From the NCBI GenBank assembly GCA_002633005.1, contig NMRA01000091.1, forward strand, positions 80,275 to 144,274: 64,000 nucleotides of DNA, given 5' to 3'. The position numbers and the translations under genes are program-made. How positions within the stretch are numbered: position 1 is the first letter of the stretch; each line of letters opens with the position of its first letter. The notes under the pieces were generated by a model. That model did no database searches and had not been told where the DNA came from. It was given only the letters and a program-made list of their open reading frames with translations. Origin of the DNA: Phoronis australis. Lineage: Eukaryota; Phoronida; Phoronidae. Shown here piece by piece: positions 35,401 through 46,786 of the stretch.

Positions 35401-36849
35401 CAATTATAAACAAATTTTATAAAATTAATGTTTCAATGGATTTTGATGTAGGTTCAAGGTAATCAATCAAACAGATAATCCGTAGACTGAGTGCCTGCAG
35501 ATTTGAAATAATTACGTAAGAAGTTAGACGTATTTTGATGAAATTCGTACTAGGTTAATTATCAACTGAAGGTTGCTGCAGGGTAGTACAACATCTCTAC
35601 TGAAATGAACAACCAACGCAAGTATAGTTTTGATGAGATGCTGGCAGTCATTTTGAATGCAATATAGCTGTGCCCACTTTTCGTGACACATAACGTATGA
35701 TTTGAGGTTAAAAGTTGCGAATTTGTTTGCGAAACCAAAAATATACGATGTAAATATTGCTGATTCAACATTTTTAAAATTCAAAACGACGGTTAGATAC
35801 CATGGTGATACCCATGGATACATGAAAATTGACATGTACATCAACATTCATGCAATTTTGGTCCTTAACCCAATAAAACTTAAATTTTGGTTTGCTCGTA
35901 ATTTACTCCATTCTGAAATCCATTTTCGCTAACATTTTGCATTTTAACTTACACGTGTCGAATGATGTCGCATCGCTCAAACTCGAATTCATAATGCTGG
36001 TTATCAGACCCCAAAATGTGATAATGACCAAGTAATCCATGGAAGTAGGCTATGCCAGGGTTTTCGATCTCAAGTCGATCATATAAATCCCTCGTTCGAT
36101 CAATCAGCAACCATTTTTTTACCAAAAACGTTGTGGAGATTTTGAAAGTACCTCCAGGGCACACTCGGAATGGACAAAGGAAATTGATTGGTTAGCTTTG
36201 GAAACATTGTAATGCCTTGTGGTGTTTTAACGCAAAACAATTAACAAACGTCATTTGGGCATTTCAGTGCCGGTAGTAAGCTGCGGTTCACCAGGCTCTT
36301 AAAAGGCGTATACTGAATGTTAGTAACCATTTTAGCCTTTGAAAGCACACTGTGTACCATAGTGCGATGGTGGGAACTGAAATGCTTGGGACAGGTTTGC
36401 ATTGACCTGGCAGTTTATATTTTACGTTTTTTATTAAATAAATGTGTCATTAGAATCCGCTTGAGATATAAAGGTTTCAAAAACTTTCGATTTCGGCGAC
36501 GTACTGGTACCGAGGCTTGAGAAATGAAGATTGAGTTACAATCTCTATTAAGTAATTCCAAGTAATTTCAAAAAATATTAATCGAAATTTGTAACGGCGT
36601 TATCAGAGTTCAGTATTACGATTTATTGACTCGAAACTACATGTATATGTATATGTACTGCCTTATAACCCCAGTTATTCGAATGATATGATAACACTTT
36701 TCGTGTAACAAGCGACAGCTGCGTTCCAACTTTATAAAACAAATTAACGGTTTCTAGATTGCCGGAAATGCATTTTGAAGGAAAAATAGTCAATCTTCAA
36801 CGTTTGAAATTCATGATCGTGTGAACACAGCTATAGACTTACCTTTGAC
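35401..36849. other. Stretch without gene
   Basis: AT-rich, with several TACATGTA-type words (35.8 and 36.6 kb) and overlapping short frames on both strands near 35.5-35.9 kb that carry no domain. No RNA gene or transposon ends were found. Confidence 0.4.
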
Positions 36850-37055
36850 TACATACATGTAAGAAAGACCGAATAAATTATTGCCCACGCTTTATCTGGC
36901 GACAAAGATCTATGAAATCAAATAGACGCAGCTCTACAGGCTGTCGCTATCAATTAGAAATCCAACATATTATGTTTAAATTACTGCAGAGTCGTTCTAG
37001 AGCCTCTGCTCGGTCAAATGTTGAGCTTTAGAGGTGCTCATCATTGTCTTGCGCT
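36850..37055 (+). repeat. Interspersed repeat, partner of 5365-5575
   Basis: Homologous blocks as described for 5365-5575, here followed by a longer purine-rich region at 37110-37440. Confidence 0.55.
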
Positions 37056-37109
37056 TTCCCGCCTGCTGGTAGTTGCAGACTGCGCAGTTTCACAGGTGGA
37101 TGCACATGA

Positions 37110-37440
37110 CGAGAGCAACTGAGAGAACGGGGGAGGGGATGTCTTAGGAAGCGGTGATTAGAGGAAGCAGATATGCCGGAGAGAGGGTTATTCGGAGGTA
37201 GCGAGGTAGGGAGGCAAGGCGGAAATTAGGGAGCCAGGCAGGCAGCCGCTGGGCAAGCTTAGCCTGTCATGCAGGGGATAGAGGAATAGCTATAGAGTAT
37301 GGAGAAGTAGCAACGATCAAGAGGGACGGAGAACTAGAGGGAATGTTGCATGCACATGGAGAAGGAGAAACAGGGAACAAGTGAGGGGGGTGAGGCGCAT
37401 GTATGGAGCGGAGAGAAAGACGCGGGAAGGAATTCGGAGC
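37110..37440 (+). repeat. Purine-rich low-complexity region
   Basis: The plus strand is strongly enriched in G and A (GGGGGAGGGG, GGAGAAGG, GAGGTAGCGAGGTAGGGAGG). Pro/Ser-rich frames on the other strand are artefacts of this bias. Confidence 0.65.
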
Positions 37441-37444
37441 AAGA

Positions 37445-38170
37445 ATGCAAACACTTGCAAATATGCTTTCCGACCTCATTTTTAGTTTTTTGTGAAAAAG
37501 CACTTTTTCACAAGTCATCATTCTTTGCTCGCGTGATATTCCTTTTAGAATGACTCAGATTTCATAGTCTCCCACAAACATTAGAATGCCTGGTTACGAA
37601 TTTTTATTTTCAATTTCCTCACGCTTGTCTCTTTGTTTATAGAATGTCATCGAGACTTTAACACGAAATTGAACTTTCTGCTTAGTAACATAATGAACTT
37701 GATGATATACATGAAAATACAATTAGTTCCGTCAGCATTTTTACCGTAATCTTAGTGTTAAAGTGCTATAGCAAATGCGAATAAATTTGAATCACGGGTC
37801 AGTCAGTATATTTCGATTTCTTATCGTTTTCATGCGTGTCGAAGGTACATTTTATTCTTAGCCATTACACGCACTGCTCTGTATAGCCTCGTTCCGACCT
37901 TGGCTCCAGCACGCCGTCGGCTTTGTGTAAGTCGAAAATACAATCAAGTTCTAGACTGTAATGACTTCATTATTCGGAATGTCGTTTGAGTTGACTTGCC
38001 TGATATGTGTCGTTGTTTCATATTTAAAAAGGCCTTAGAAAATACATAAACACCGTGTGTTTGTTACGTGTCTGTCCACAATTAATTATTTTAAGTATCC
38101 TATAAGCAGTGTAATACCAAGACGAGTGCAAAATCTGTAGGAATCAGGTTTTCATAAATATTGCGTATCT
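37445..38170. other. Stretch without gene
   Basis: AT-rich sequence with no supported feature. Confidence 0.4.
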
Positions 38171-38175
38171 ATTAC

Positions 38176-38473
38176 CAGGGGCGGATCCAGGATTTTGAGT
38201 TAGGGGGGACAGGGTACAGGAATAACCATAATTTCGCATCATGAAGGGATATAAGGGGTCTCGAATTATTGGGTTTGTAGACTTTATTACTAAAAAACGG
38301 GGTTTGTCCAAGGCCTATGCATTGTGGATTCGTCCCCCGAGCCCTCCTGGGTGCGCGCATATATGCTAGTCGGCAATTTTCATCCCGCACTGCCAACCAA
38401 TTCGCATCCCGCACTGCCAAATGGGATCTGGGAGAATAGTAGGGGGCCATGTCCCCCTTACCTACCCCNACTG
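38176..38473 (+). mobile_element. hAT-like MITE (GGGGCGGATCC family), long copy, TSD ATTAC
   Basis: It begins CAGGGGCGGATCCAGGATTT and ends ACTG, with perfect ATTAC direct repeats on both sides (38171-38175 and 38474-38478). The right half shares GCACTGCCAAATGG, GGGAGAATA and a CCATG-CCCCCTT block with the copies at 56543 and 63458. At 298 bp it is about 130 bp longer than those copies, and the extra internal part carries a 23-bp near-match (38338-38360) to the terminus of the CATGCGCGCACC family. An N at 38469 sits in the right terminus. CAG ends with a 5-bp duplication suggest a hAT-related five-bp group. Confidence 0.9.
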
Positions 38474-38690
38474 ATTACGAACTAACACAGCGCTGTAGAC
38501 GCGGAGACCGAGTTCATAAAGGTGTTGTCGTTGCTGGGCGGACATTAATTTAATTTTAACTCTTTTAAAAAAAGTAAAAGACAGGTATTGTGTAAAGGAG
38601 CCTGTACCCTTTGTGCTTTACGTCATTTCATGGGCAGCACACCATAGGGGGCTGGGGAGCTATAACCCCACAACTTTTTTCGCTTCCATT

Positions 38691-38812
38691 GCCGTATACG
38701 ACTTTTGGACCTCTTTATGCTCACCTTGTGTGCCGTATACGACTGTGTATACTGCTTTTAGATCGATAAGTTCGTGAGTGGAGCACTTTCATTAGTTGTA
38801 TACGACGGTAAG
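38691..38812. repeat. Three GTATACGAC words in about 120 bp
   Basis: GCCGTATACGACT occurs at about 38691 and 38740, and TTGTATACGACGG near 38800. The first two form direct repeats about 50 bp apart. The GTATAC palindrome is shared by all. Whether these are binding sites or part of an eroded repeat cannot be told. Confidence 0.5.
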
Positions 38813-38814
38813 CT

Positions 38815-41800
38815 AATAAACAGAAATCAGAATGGTAGGATAAGGCTTTTACGCCTTAAAAGGGATATTTAGGTCTGTCGCGTTAACATGACAATGAAAT
38901 GGAGTAATGATTGTTTCGGATTTCGGTCCCCGGTTTAATTTCACTGCTTTTTATTTCCACAAAGGCTTCTGCCAAAACCTTGTCTAGGACAAACCGGTCT
39001 TCTTCCTAAATATTGCAAACTGGTGTCAACTTGAGTTTACGGTAACAAGAATGAACAAGAATGACACGGATGCTTTAGCTGGACTGCAATGAAAGTGAGG
39101 TGGTAAAAGAGTTAACTCGACTGAGAATGTGAACATAAGGCAAAGATTGTATGAATGAATCAGTCCAGTCCCGGTGGATATTGTTTACGTCTAGATTCGT
39201 GTCTCCGTGAATTGTCAGTGACTGTGCATGATTAATCGTTTGATTTCACGGATCTTATCTGAAAAATAAGAAGAGTATTGAGCTGTGTCGAGCGCATATC
39301 ATGTACTCAATCTTCTTGTCAGTTGTGAATAGACACAGTCCTACAATTTGTAATTCACACCAAGTTTCGCAAATTGCACCTCTGAGACTTGACATTGCAC
39401 AGATTCAAACGTACACGCACTCGAATGACAGACATTATCAAATTACACATTACTGGAAAAACATATTTTTGTGGATAAACATTCTATCACACTGTTATCG
39501 GTTGACTTTTCTCAGACATTGTTTTGTTCTTTAAAACGATATATATTTCAAATACAGTAGTTTCAAGATAAACTCTGTCATACTCTGTCAAACTTGAATA
39601 AACATCTTACCAGAATTATTTGCCAGTTTAGTCGAACTTTTGTCGCAAAAACAGCGTTTCTGTCGAGTTGTTGGGAGAGTTTATTGCAATGTTTTGCGCC
39701 TAGTCACTAATTGTATTTTTATGTAATGGATTTGCTCAGTAAGTTGTCACGATTTCGACAGCGTGGGTGGAGCAACACCTTTGGAGATTTTGTCGATATT
39801 TGGCCAGAATTGAAACGGAATCTAGTCGAAAATAAATAGACATATGGTCGCGGTCTGATGCACAGAATAGTTGTCGAGTTTCCACATTGTCCAACTCATT
39901 TTGAAAACTACTGTATGAGCTGATATGCTTAAGCAACCATTGCCAGACACCATTATGAGGATCTGTAAAACAAATAAATTAATGCTGTTATAATTTTTCT
40001 CATAGAGTACGTACAGGAAGATGATCACTGTTGATCTCTCTGATAGCATACTTTTTGTCTGTACTGGAAATTGAATGTTGCGCAATATCAAGTTTTAAGG
40101 GAATAAAAATCAATACTTTTAAATACACGTCGCCACAAAAAATGCAGGAATCACGTCAAAGTTTCACGCTATTAGAGAGCCTTGGCTACGCGTTAAACGC
40201 GAACGCCTGAGTAACTAGACGTCACGGTTTAACATTCGTGTATGCGTCGTGTTCCATTTCTTTGACTACACTCACTTCCAGTTAAGTGGTGGCACTGAAC
40301 AGTTTGGCGGTCTTGGAAGATGACTTCGAGTAACTGGACTTGGTCATGTGAATGATAAACCACGAAACGCAATCAACTAAACATTTGAACAGTGTTGACA
40401 TATATGACAGACGGGCAAGTAAAAGTTTTGTTTCGGGATGTTAATCTCCGTGTACTGTATGTACAATTTCGTAGTGGTGTTTATGATAGATCAAAATGTT
40501 TTTCTTCTGCGCCAGAAGAACCGGGGTGTAGGTGCTGGAAATAGATGGCAACCAGTTGGGGCGGTGGCGAATAAGATGGCAATCGGCGGGAGAGGTTAAA
40601 GCTACGACCGAGGTTACATCATAATACTCCACACCCCTTTGAAAACCACCAATTTATCACGTATAGAAGTTTCAAGATGTCATTTTTCTGATTCCAAGAA
40701 TCATTTTCGGCAACAATGCAGACAAAAATGTCTTAAATTCACAAACACTCACTTGATGTTTGCGTTGAACATTTCTGATCAAAGCATTTGCCTCATTTGC
40801 TTTCATTAAATAGTACCGAAATTGTGATGTCATTTTGGAACGAATCATGACCATACTTTTCCTGTATCACCCATCACCACCTGAGAAAAATCAGCAACGC
40901 CACGAGGGCCTGCTCAGCATAAGTGTCGCATATGAAACCTTCAACCGAGAAACACACATGAACTAAGCTACGTTATCTCCTGAATGGTTGAATCTTCTAA
41001 AACATTAATAAGTTGCATCAATTCAACGATCTTTTACGATAAAACGGCCATTAAAACCTACGCTGTGCACTAACTTACGCGAGATCAGCTGCCCCCCCCC
41101 CCCCACGTTGTTACCGCTGTGACTGCACTGAACTTGAAAATGGTCATCTATGTGACGTAGTAAACAAAGAATGCCGACGCACACGTTCGCGTTCGAGTTT
41201 AATGAGCAGCCGAAGGTCTCTATCATTCCGGTAAAAATGCCGTATTTTGTACCCAACTGCACTAGATGTTATGCAAGCATTTTATTCATAATGATTGTAA
41301 TCAACCTTTAAAATAAACTCATGGCTAAGGGCCTGGAGAGATGAATTTGGAGAACTTTCGATTACGTCTTTACAAAGGAGCAACTTCGACGTTAAAGGCG
41401 CTTAGAACGAGAAAGCTCGTCAAAACATCTTGCAACGTCTACTACAGAGTTATTCACTTTTTCGGTGACAGAATTTCCAGAAAGAATCACAAATTCATCA
41501 TTTTTAAAATACGCGCGAAGGAAAAACTCTGTAGTCACCACAGATTGTATTAATCTTCCCCACTTAGATAAATGTGCGCATGCCCTCGCAGTCATTCGAC
41601 AAACAACTGACTGACGGGATTGATGTATATCGGCAGATTGCCATGAATGATCGCACTCCGAATCTGAGGTCGACAGCACAGCATGAGGCGAGCCAGTGAA
41701 GCAAGCAATTTTCCAAGATAATCCCAAGTGCGTTTTAGAATATATTTGAATACTACAATTTATCATCAAGTGCTGTCTTTGCAATTTACTGCATTTTATT

Positions 41801-44560
41801 CTCGTGTCTCTATAACGCGCTATGTAAAACTGGGCTTGCTTGCTCTGTCTGGTTATCCAGTTGAGCACGCGCTGGGCGTGCTCAACTCGAATCTCTGGAC
41901 TCTTGTAAACATTCTGCCCATGTTTGTCGCTTTGAACTCTTTAGTTTAAGAGTTATGCATTTCAATTCCATGTAAAGAGATCAACAATAGAGTCTGTAAG
42001 CTCCTTTAAAAGAATACTGGCCAAATAAACATCGACTTTATGGATGAAGACACCGCTTCGTATCTCTTTTGCTTTAGCACTTATACATTAAAATACGTTT
42101 CTTTAAGAATAATTTCCAAGATTGCTAAATCAATTCTCTTTCAGAGATAATGATGATTTCTCTGCCCGTTGCGCTGACGACAGTCCCAGATGTTCTTACA
42201 GTTGCGACCTTTTTAATTTTATTGGCTGCAAGTCAATTAAGCACGCTGTTGTGTATGCAAACTAGATAAAATTTATTTCACTCAAATCAACGACTTTGCA
42301 AATTCCTTTAAGATTTTTATCGATGGTTTCACCAAGCTTTGCTTGTTTACGATTCGGCATAATCGTAAGTAAGTTGCAGAACTAGATTGATTGATTGACT
42401 GGGTGACTGATTGATTGGTGATACAAAAAAGATATAGGAAATGTATAGAATGCTTGTAAATCAGTGACATGCATATATATATATATATATACTATCGATT
42501 GACATATCGGTCTTGTTATTGTAAACAAGACCTCTACAATAGAAATTAATAAGCGTTGCTTGCATTAGCTCTTTTTGTAGTTTCTCGTAATTTTTTGTTT
42601 TGTCAAAACACTACAAAAATGACCGAGTATCCACAGCATACCCTTAGGCAATATTATCACTCGATCGCTCTCAGGCTTTGCTAATTAATTGTTTGTCTTT
42701 TGAAGCATGGCTTTTGATCAACGCTCTTCTTCAGCTGTTTGGTTTCAATTAAAGGAATGCTCACAACGCGTGCTAACAAGCTCATGAAGAATACTATGGA
42801 ATTGGATTCAGTAGCTTAAACTGGCACTATATCAAGAAAAATCACATCAATCTGTTAAAGCTGCCGCTGTTTAGTTGGCAAGAATACGAAAATCGAATTA
42901 GGCCTTTTAGAATCATGGAATTCACTACTTGAATAAATTCGCCATTATTCTTGAAAACGAGGCATCGTGTCCTAACATGGTCCTGCATGTGTGGAACACG
43001 CCCACTTTCCTGTTTGCATTGTTAAAATTGAAGCTAAAACGAGGCGTTGTGTCCGAAACAGCAATGCGCAACAATCATTTTTGCAGCGCCACCAACGTGT
43101 GCAAGTAGGTCTCATAATATTCCTTACCACGATGGGATTTTATTTCCGATACCCACCCAATTGTCACTTACCGGCGTTGGGATTGGCTATTGGGCACAGT
43201 TACACTGTATCCGAACGGAATAAGCTAGGAAATAAGCTTACTCGGCCCAGCTGGCATTTTCGGAATTTACGAACTTTCCTATTTTTCCGGTTTGAGGAAT
43301 TGTTATTTTCAATAATTTCCTTTTTGATGGAAATCGACTAAAAGTACTTTGTAACTAAATGTCTCGAATCGACCAGAAATTTGTTAGAAAGGTAATGTTC
43401 CTTCTTGTTGATTACTTATACAGCTGATAGAGAGCGCTTTTGTGAACCTTCGTTTTATGGCTGATCGGACTCGTAAAAAATGCGCGTCTGAATTTTGTAA
43501 GCAGAATAAACCAAGTTATGCTCATCTCATGGTCTTGAGATTAGGAGGACAAGCTGCCGTGTTCGAGCCTAAGTTGACGTGTGGCAGGTATATCTGATAA
43601 CATTGGGGATCGTGAAATATTTCCACATTTATAGGGAGAGGACTGTGAGTCACTAGGTTTGTGCAGTAATTATACCTTAATGAATTTTAATATTAAAAAG
43701 GTACTCATTGACGTGTTGATTGGAGGAACATGTCCCGGTTGGCACAAACGAGCCCTAAAACTGTTATGCGTCAGCGGGTGCAGCGACAGTGCTTGGAATG
43801 ATACTCCATGCTCTCCACTCAGGCAACACTTCATTTGTTGCAGATGGGAGATTACAAATCCTTTTGTTAGCAAAGCGTGGTGCCATAACTCTGTGTTGCA
43901 ACCTGAGTACACGTGCAAAGGGGTTAACCTGGGGTACATGTCTGATTGTGATGCTACACCACTAACACTTCCTTTCCTAATGACCAAGTCGACTGGAAAG
44001 CACCGGTTACTGCAAATCGCTAAACAAAACTCTTTTTGGTCACTAGTTTAACTAGTTACGGCAAAAACAATACATTTGATTTTGAAAAATACGTAAAAGC
44101 CACATGATCCAACACATCTTTCAGCAAGTCGAACTCATAGTCGGCGTAAAACAAGAAACTCAGATTAATTACTTTCAATTGACATACGATCCCTAAGGGA
44201 ATTTATATAAACCCAAGATCCTACAAAGCGACCACAGTCTACGTTCGTGTATTAATGTACTGAATTAATTCATTGACATTTTAAAATCATTTTAATATAA
44301 ACAGCTTTACCTTTCCCATCCGTCCTCCTTAATTGTGGTGTCAGTGGTTTACGCAGTGATTAGCTCCTAAAGATTTCAGTAAAATCATCCCCCACCAGAA
44401 GATTTTTGGAAAGCAGATTTGGTATTACTTCAACACACCGTTATAAAGGTTAATAGGTTACTTCAGGTTGAAAACACACACGTGGTACAGTTGTATGGTG
44501 ATATGTTCTTCAAATTTCGACTTCGAATTATTTGCATATGCCACTAGCTATGGGAACGTT
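38815..44560. other. Gene-poor stretch with simple repeats
   Basis: No supported gene. It contains a poly-C run (about 41092-41104), a degenerate GATT repeat (about 42387-42417) and an AT dinucleotide run (about 42474-42490). Frames at 41392-41868 on the minus strand (158 codons) and 43659-44051 show no domain and no splice-consistent conservation that I can see. Confidence 0.45.
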
Positions 44561-44574
44561 GGGATGAAGAGTGA

Positions 44575-44690
44575 AACTTACATGTGTGCGGGTGCGATAC
44601 TTACATGTGTGCGGATGCGATCAATGAGATATATAACTTACATGTGTGCGCGTGCGATACATGTGTGCGCGTGCGATACCCTCTTCAGTC
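44575..44690 (+). repeat. Minisatellite of ACTTACATGTGTGCG units
   Basis: About four copies of a unit built from CTTACATGTGTGCG plus GGTGCGATA or CGTGCGATA, partly truncated and interrupted by an ATGAGATATATA segment. The TACATG core is the same word enriched across the window. Confidence 0.85.
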
Positions 44691-45325
44691 CTATGTAAGT
44701 GCTGATTTTTAGTCTTACACTCAATATATACATGTAAACGATTTATTGCGTTGTAACGATCGAGGACAACTAACAAGGTAACTGAGGCTGGATAATCAAG
44801 GGCACAAATTGGTCAACTCAACTAATTTAAGTCAAGCTACATTTCACCTCTGTTCAAGAATATAACGTGAATTTTTAACCGAACCGCGCTTTGACTTTAA
44901 AATATCGTCGTGATCATCATCAGCTCTTGAATTGTTGTTGAATGAGCTGGCAATCCAAGTCACAGACGATGCGTATACATGTAGGCCTACATGTGCAAAG
45001 ACAAATTCACGAAGTTAAGGTTAGTCAGCGTCTTCTTGATTCGCTGATGGTTCACCGAAGCTCTTGTTGGTAAGGCAGACACTGCAGTACGACGTTTCTG
45101 CTCATGTTAAATGATTTTTTCCGACCATACTAGGTTCTTTTCTCGTAACCGAGATCCCAGCTGTCTCCAAAATGCTGTAAAATCCCCATTTAGAGTTTTA
45201 AGACTAACATTATTCTTGAAACCGTATGTTACATACGGCCTCGTGTAGTTTTTTCAAATTCACAACAGGTGGCGAAAGTATAGTTTGTATGATCATCTGT
45301 GTCAAAACCCAACACCTGCATAATT

Positions 45326-45445
45326 CCTGTCCAAGTTAAGAGCGAAGACCATAAACTTACTTTGTGTTCATGAAAGGGCGTTTTCTGAATTTTCGTCTTC
45401 GGCCTTAACTTAGCCCAAATTTCGGTCTTACTTGGACAAAATTTT
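45326..45445 (+). repeat. Repeat pair, copy 1 (partner 46225-46320)
   Basis: Both copies contain TCATGAAA-GGC, TTTTCTGAATT, TCGTC, TTAACTT-GCCC and GGTCTTA in the same order. Spacing is about 900 bp. The element boundaries are unclear. Confidence 0.5.
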
Positions 45446-45896
45446 TGGGACCTTGTTGAGCGGGAGCGTCAATTCAAAGTCAATTATCAGATAAACTAGA
45501 CTGTGTCATCTAGCAAAACTATACATTTTCTGAAAGACAAAACAGCATGAATTATAAAAATACACTTGATATTTACGAATCATTGTTATTATAACGTGAC
45601 CATCTTGTTAAGTCATAATTTGATTTTTAACAAAAGTACATTTATACCACAAGGACCCCTTAGTGAGACCTTTTTAAATGAAGACTTAGCGATATTTCTA
45701 AAAACGCTGGTCAGGAATTTTCATTTACTCATTTAGTTTTGTTTCTACGCCAAATTAACACGCAAAACGTAAGACATTTTTGTAAGATGTTCAGGGGATC
45801 TCAATTTTGTTTAACGTGCAATTCGAGTGTGATGTGTGTTTGGCACTTGATTTTACACACTGTGCGGACTTCCAATACTGTTTAAGGGTTGGTTTA

Positions 45897-46072
45897 CCGA
45901 CTACATCTTTCTATGCTGTGTAGACCACGTTGACTCAGTATTATGCCGACTTGGTGAATGAAAGAACTGTGAATTGCTGGCACATGTGGAACTGCGCATG
46001 CCTAGCGAGAGATTCGATCTGAGTGACTGCTCCGTGCTCCGTAGTAAACAAATTTCCACGCGGTTGGGATGT
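45897..46072 (-). repeat. Promoter-like dispersed repeat, partner of 34603-34780
   Basis: Reverse-complement homology as described for 34603-34780. The GTGGAAATTTGTTTACT block is the best conserved part. The minus-strand frame through it (45901-46164) aligns only weakly with the frame in the other copy, so DNA rather than protein appears conserved. Confidence 0.65.
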
Positions 46073-46224
46073 GTCCGGGAAATCGTTTTTTTACCATAAA
46101 CAGGCAAGGTGTTGATTTTAAAGTTAATTAGGAATGAAGATAAAAGATTTATCCTAATAGGCATTCAAAAATATTTCAAAGTAAGGTTCTACATATCCTG
46201 AAGACTTTTAAGTCTTAAAAGGCC

Positions 46225-46320
46225 AAATATGACTTAATTGTCATGAAACGGCCTTTTCTGAATTCTCGTCGTTGGTTTTAACTTGGCCCGATTATTGGTC
46301 TTAACTTATGTAAACTTTTG
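46225..46320 (+). repeat. Repeat pair, copy 2
   Basis: Homologous to 45326-45445. It is flanked by AAGTCTTAAAAGG and a CTTAAGTCTTAGG word, which hints at inverted flanks. Confidence 0.5.
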
Positions 46321-46548
46321 CTCTTAAGTCTTAGGTCACTTTTCCTGAAACGGGTGTGACTATCCTACAGAATTTACAGTATACTTGTCTATGTATTACA
46401 CAGCTAATAGGGTGTTTAGACTTTGATCAAATTGAATAAGTCCTTAACCATTAAACAAATAACTAACAAAGTATTTACAGCACTGGACTTTCGAAAGTTA
46501 AAAAAAGGAAACCGGTTGCGTCTTCGTGGCTAAGAACGACGTTATTAT

Positions 46549-46786
46549 GGGCCCCGGAAAGGGAAAAATAGTGAATAGAAAAATCAAACCGGGCACTTAG
46601 TAGCTAGTTCCGTCCCTTGTCTTCCGGCAGGTTTGATTTTCCAAACAGGTTTGATTTTTAAGAGTTATTTTTGATTTTCCAAACACGATTGATTTTTACG
46701 AGTTAGGGTTGACTTTGGAAACAGGATTGATTTTTGCGAATTAGGTTTGATTTTTCTATTAACTATTTTTGCCCTTCCCGCGGCCC
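46549..46786. mobile_element. 238-bp MITE with about 42-bp TIRs and internal tandem units
   Basis: The left end reads GGGCCCCGGAAAGGGAAAAA and the right end, reversed, GGGCCGCGGGAAGGGCAAAA. Both continue through ATAGT-AATAGAAAAATCAAA, giving about 42-bp inverted repeats with few mismatches. The inner part (about 46644-46760) holds roughly three 38-bp units of the AACAGGTTTGATTTTTAAGA type alternating with TTTGATTTTCCA. The unit core matches the inner end of the terminal repeat (AATCAAACC), so the tandem array may have grown from it. Outside lies TTATTAT and ATGCGC; no clear target duplication. Confidence 0.85.

Noticed and set aside
41392-41868. 158-codon minus-strand frame
   Set aside because: No recognisable motif, and other frames overlap it on the opposite strand.
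43659-44051. Cys-containing 130-codon frame
   Set aside because: Cys spacing fits no finger or disulfide family I know; a frame of similar length lies on the opposite strand.
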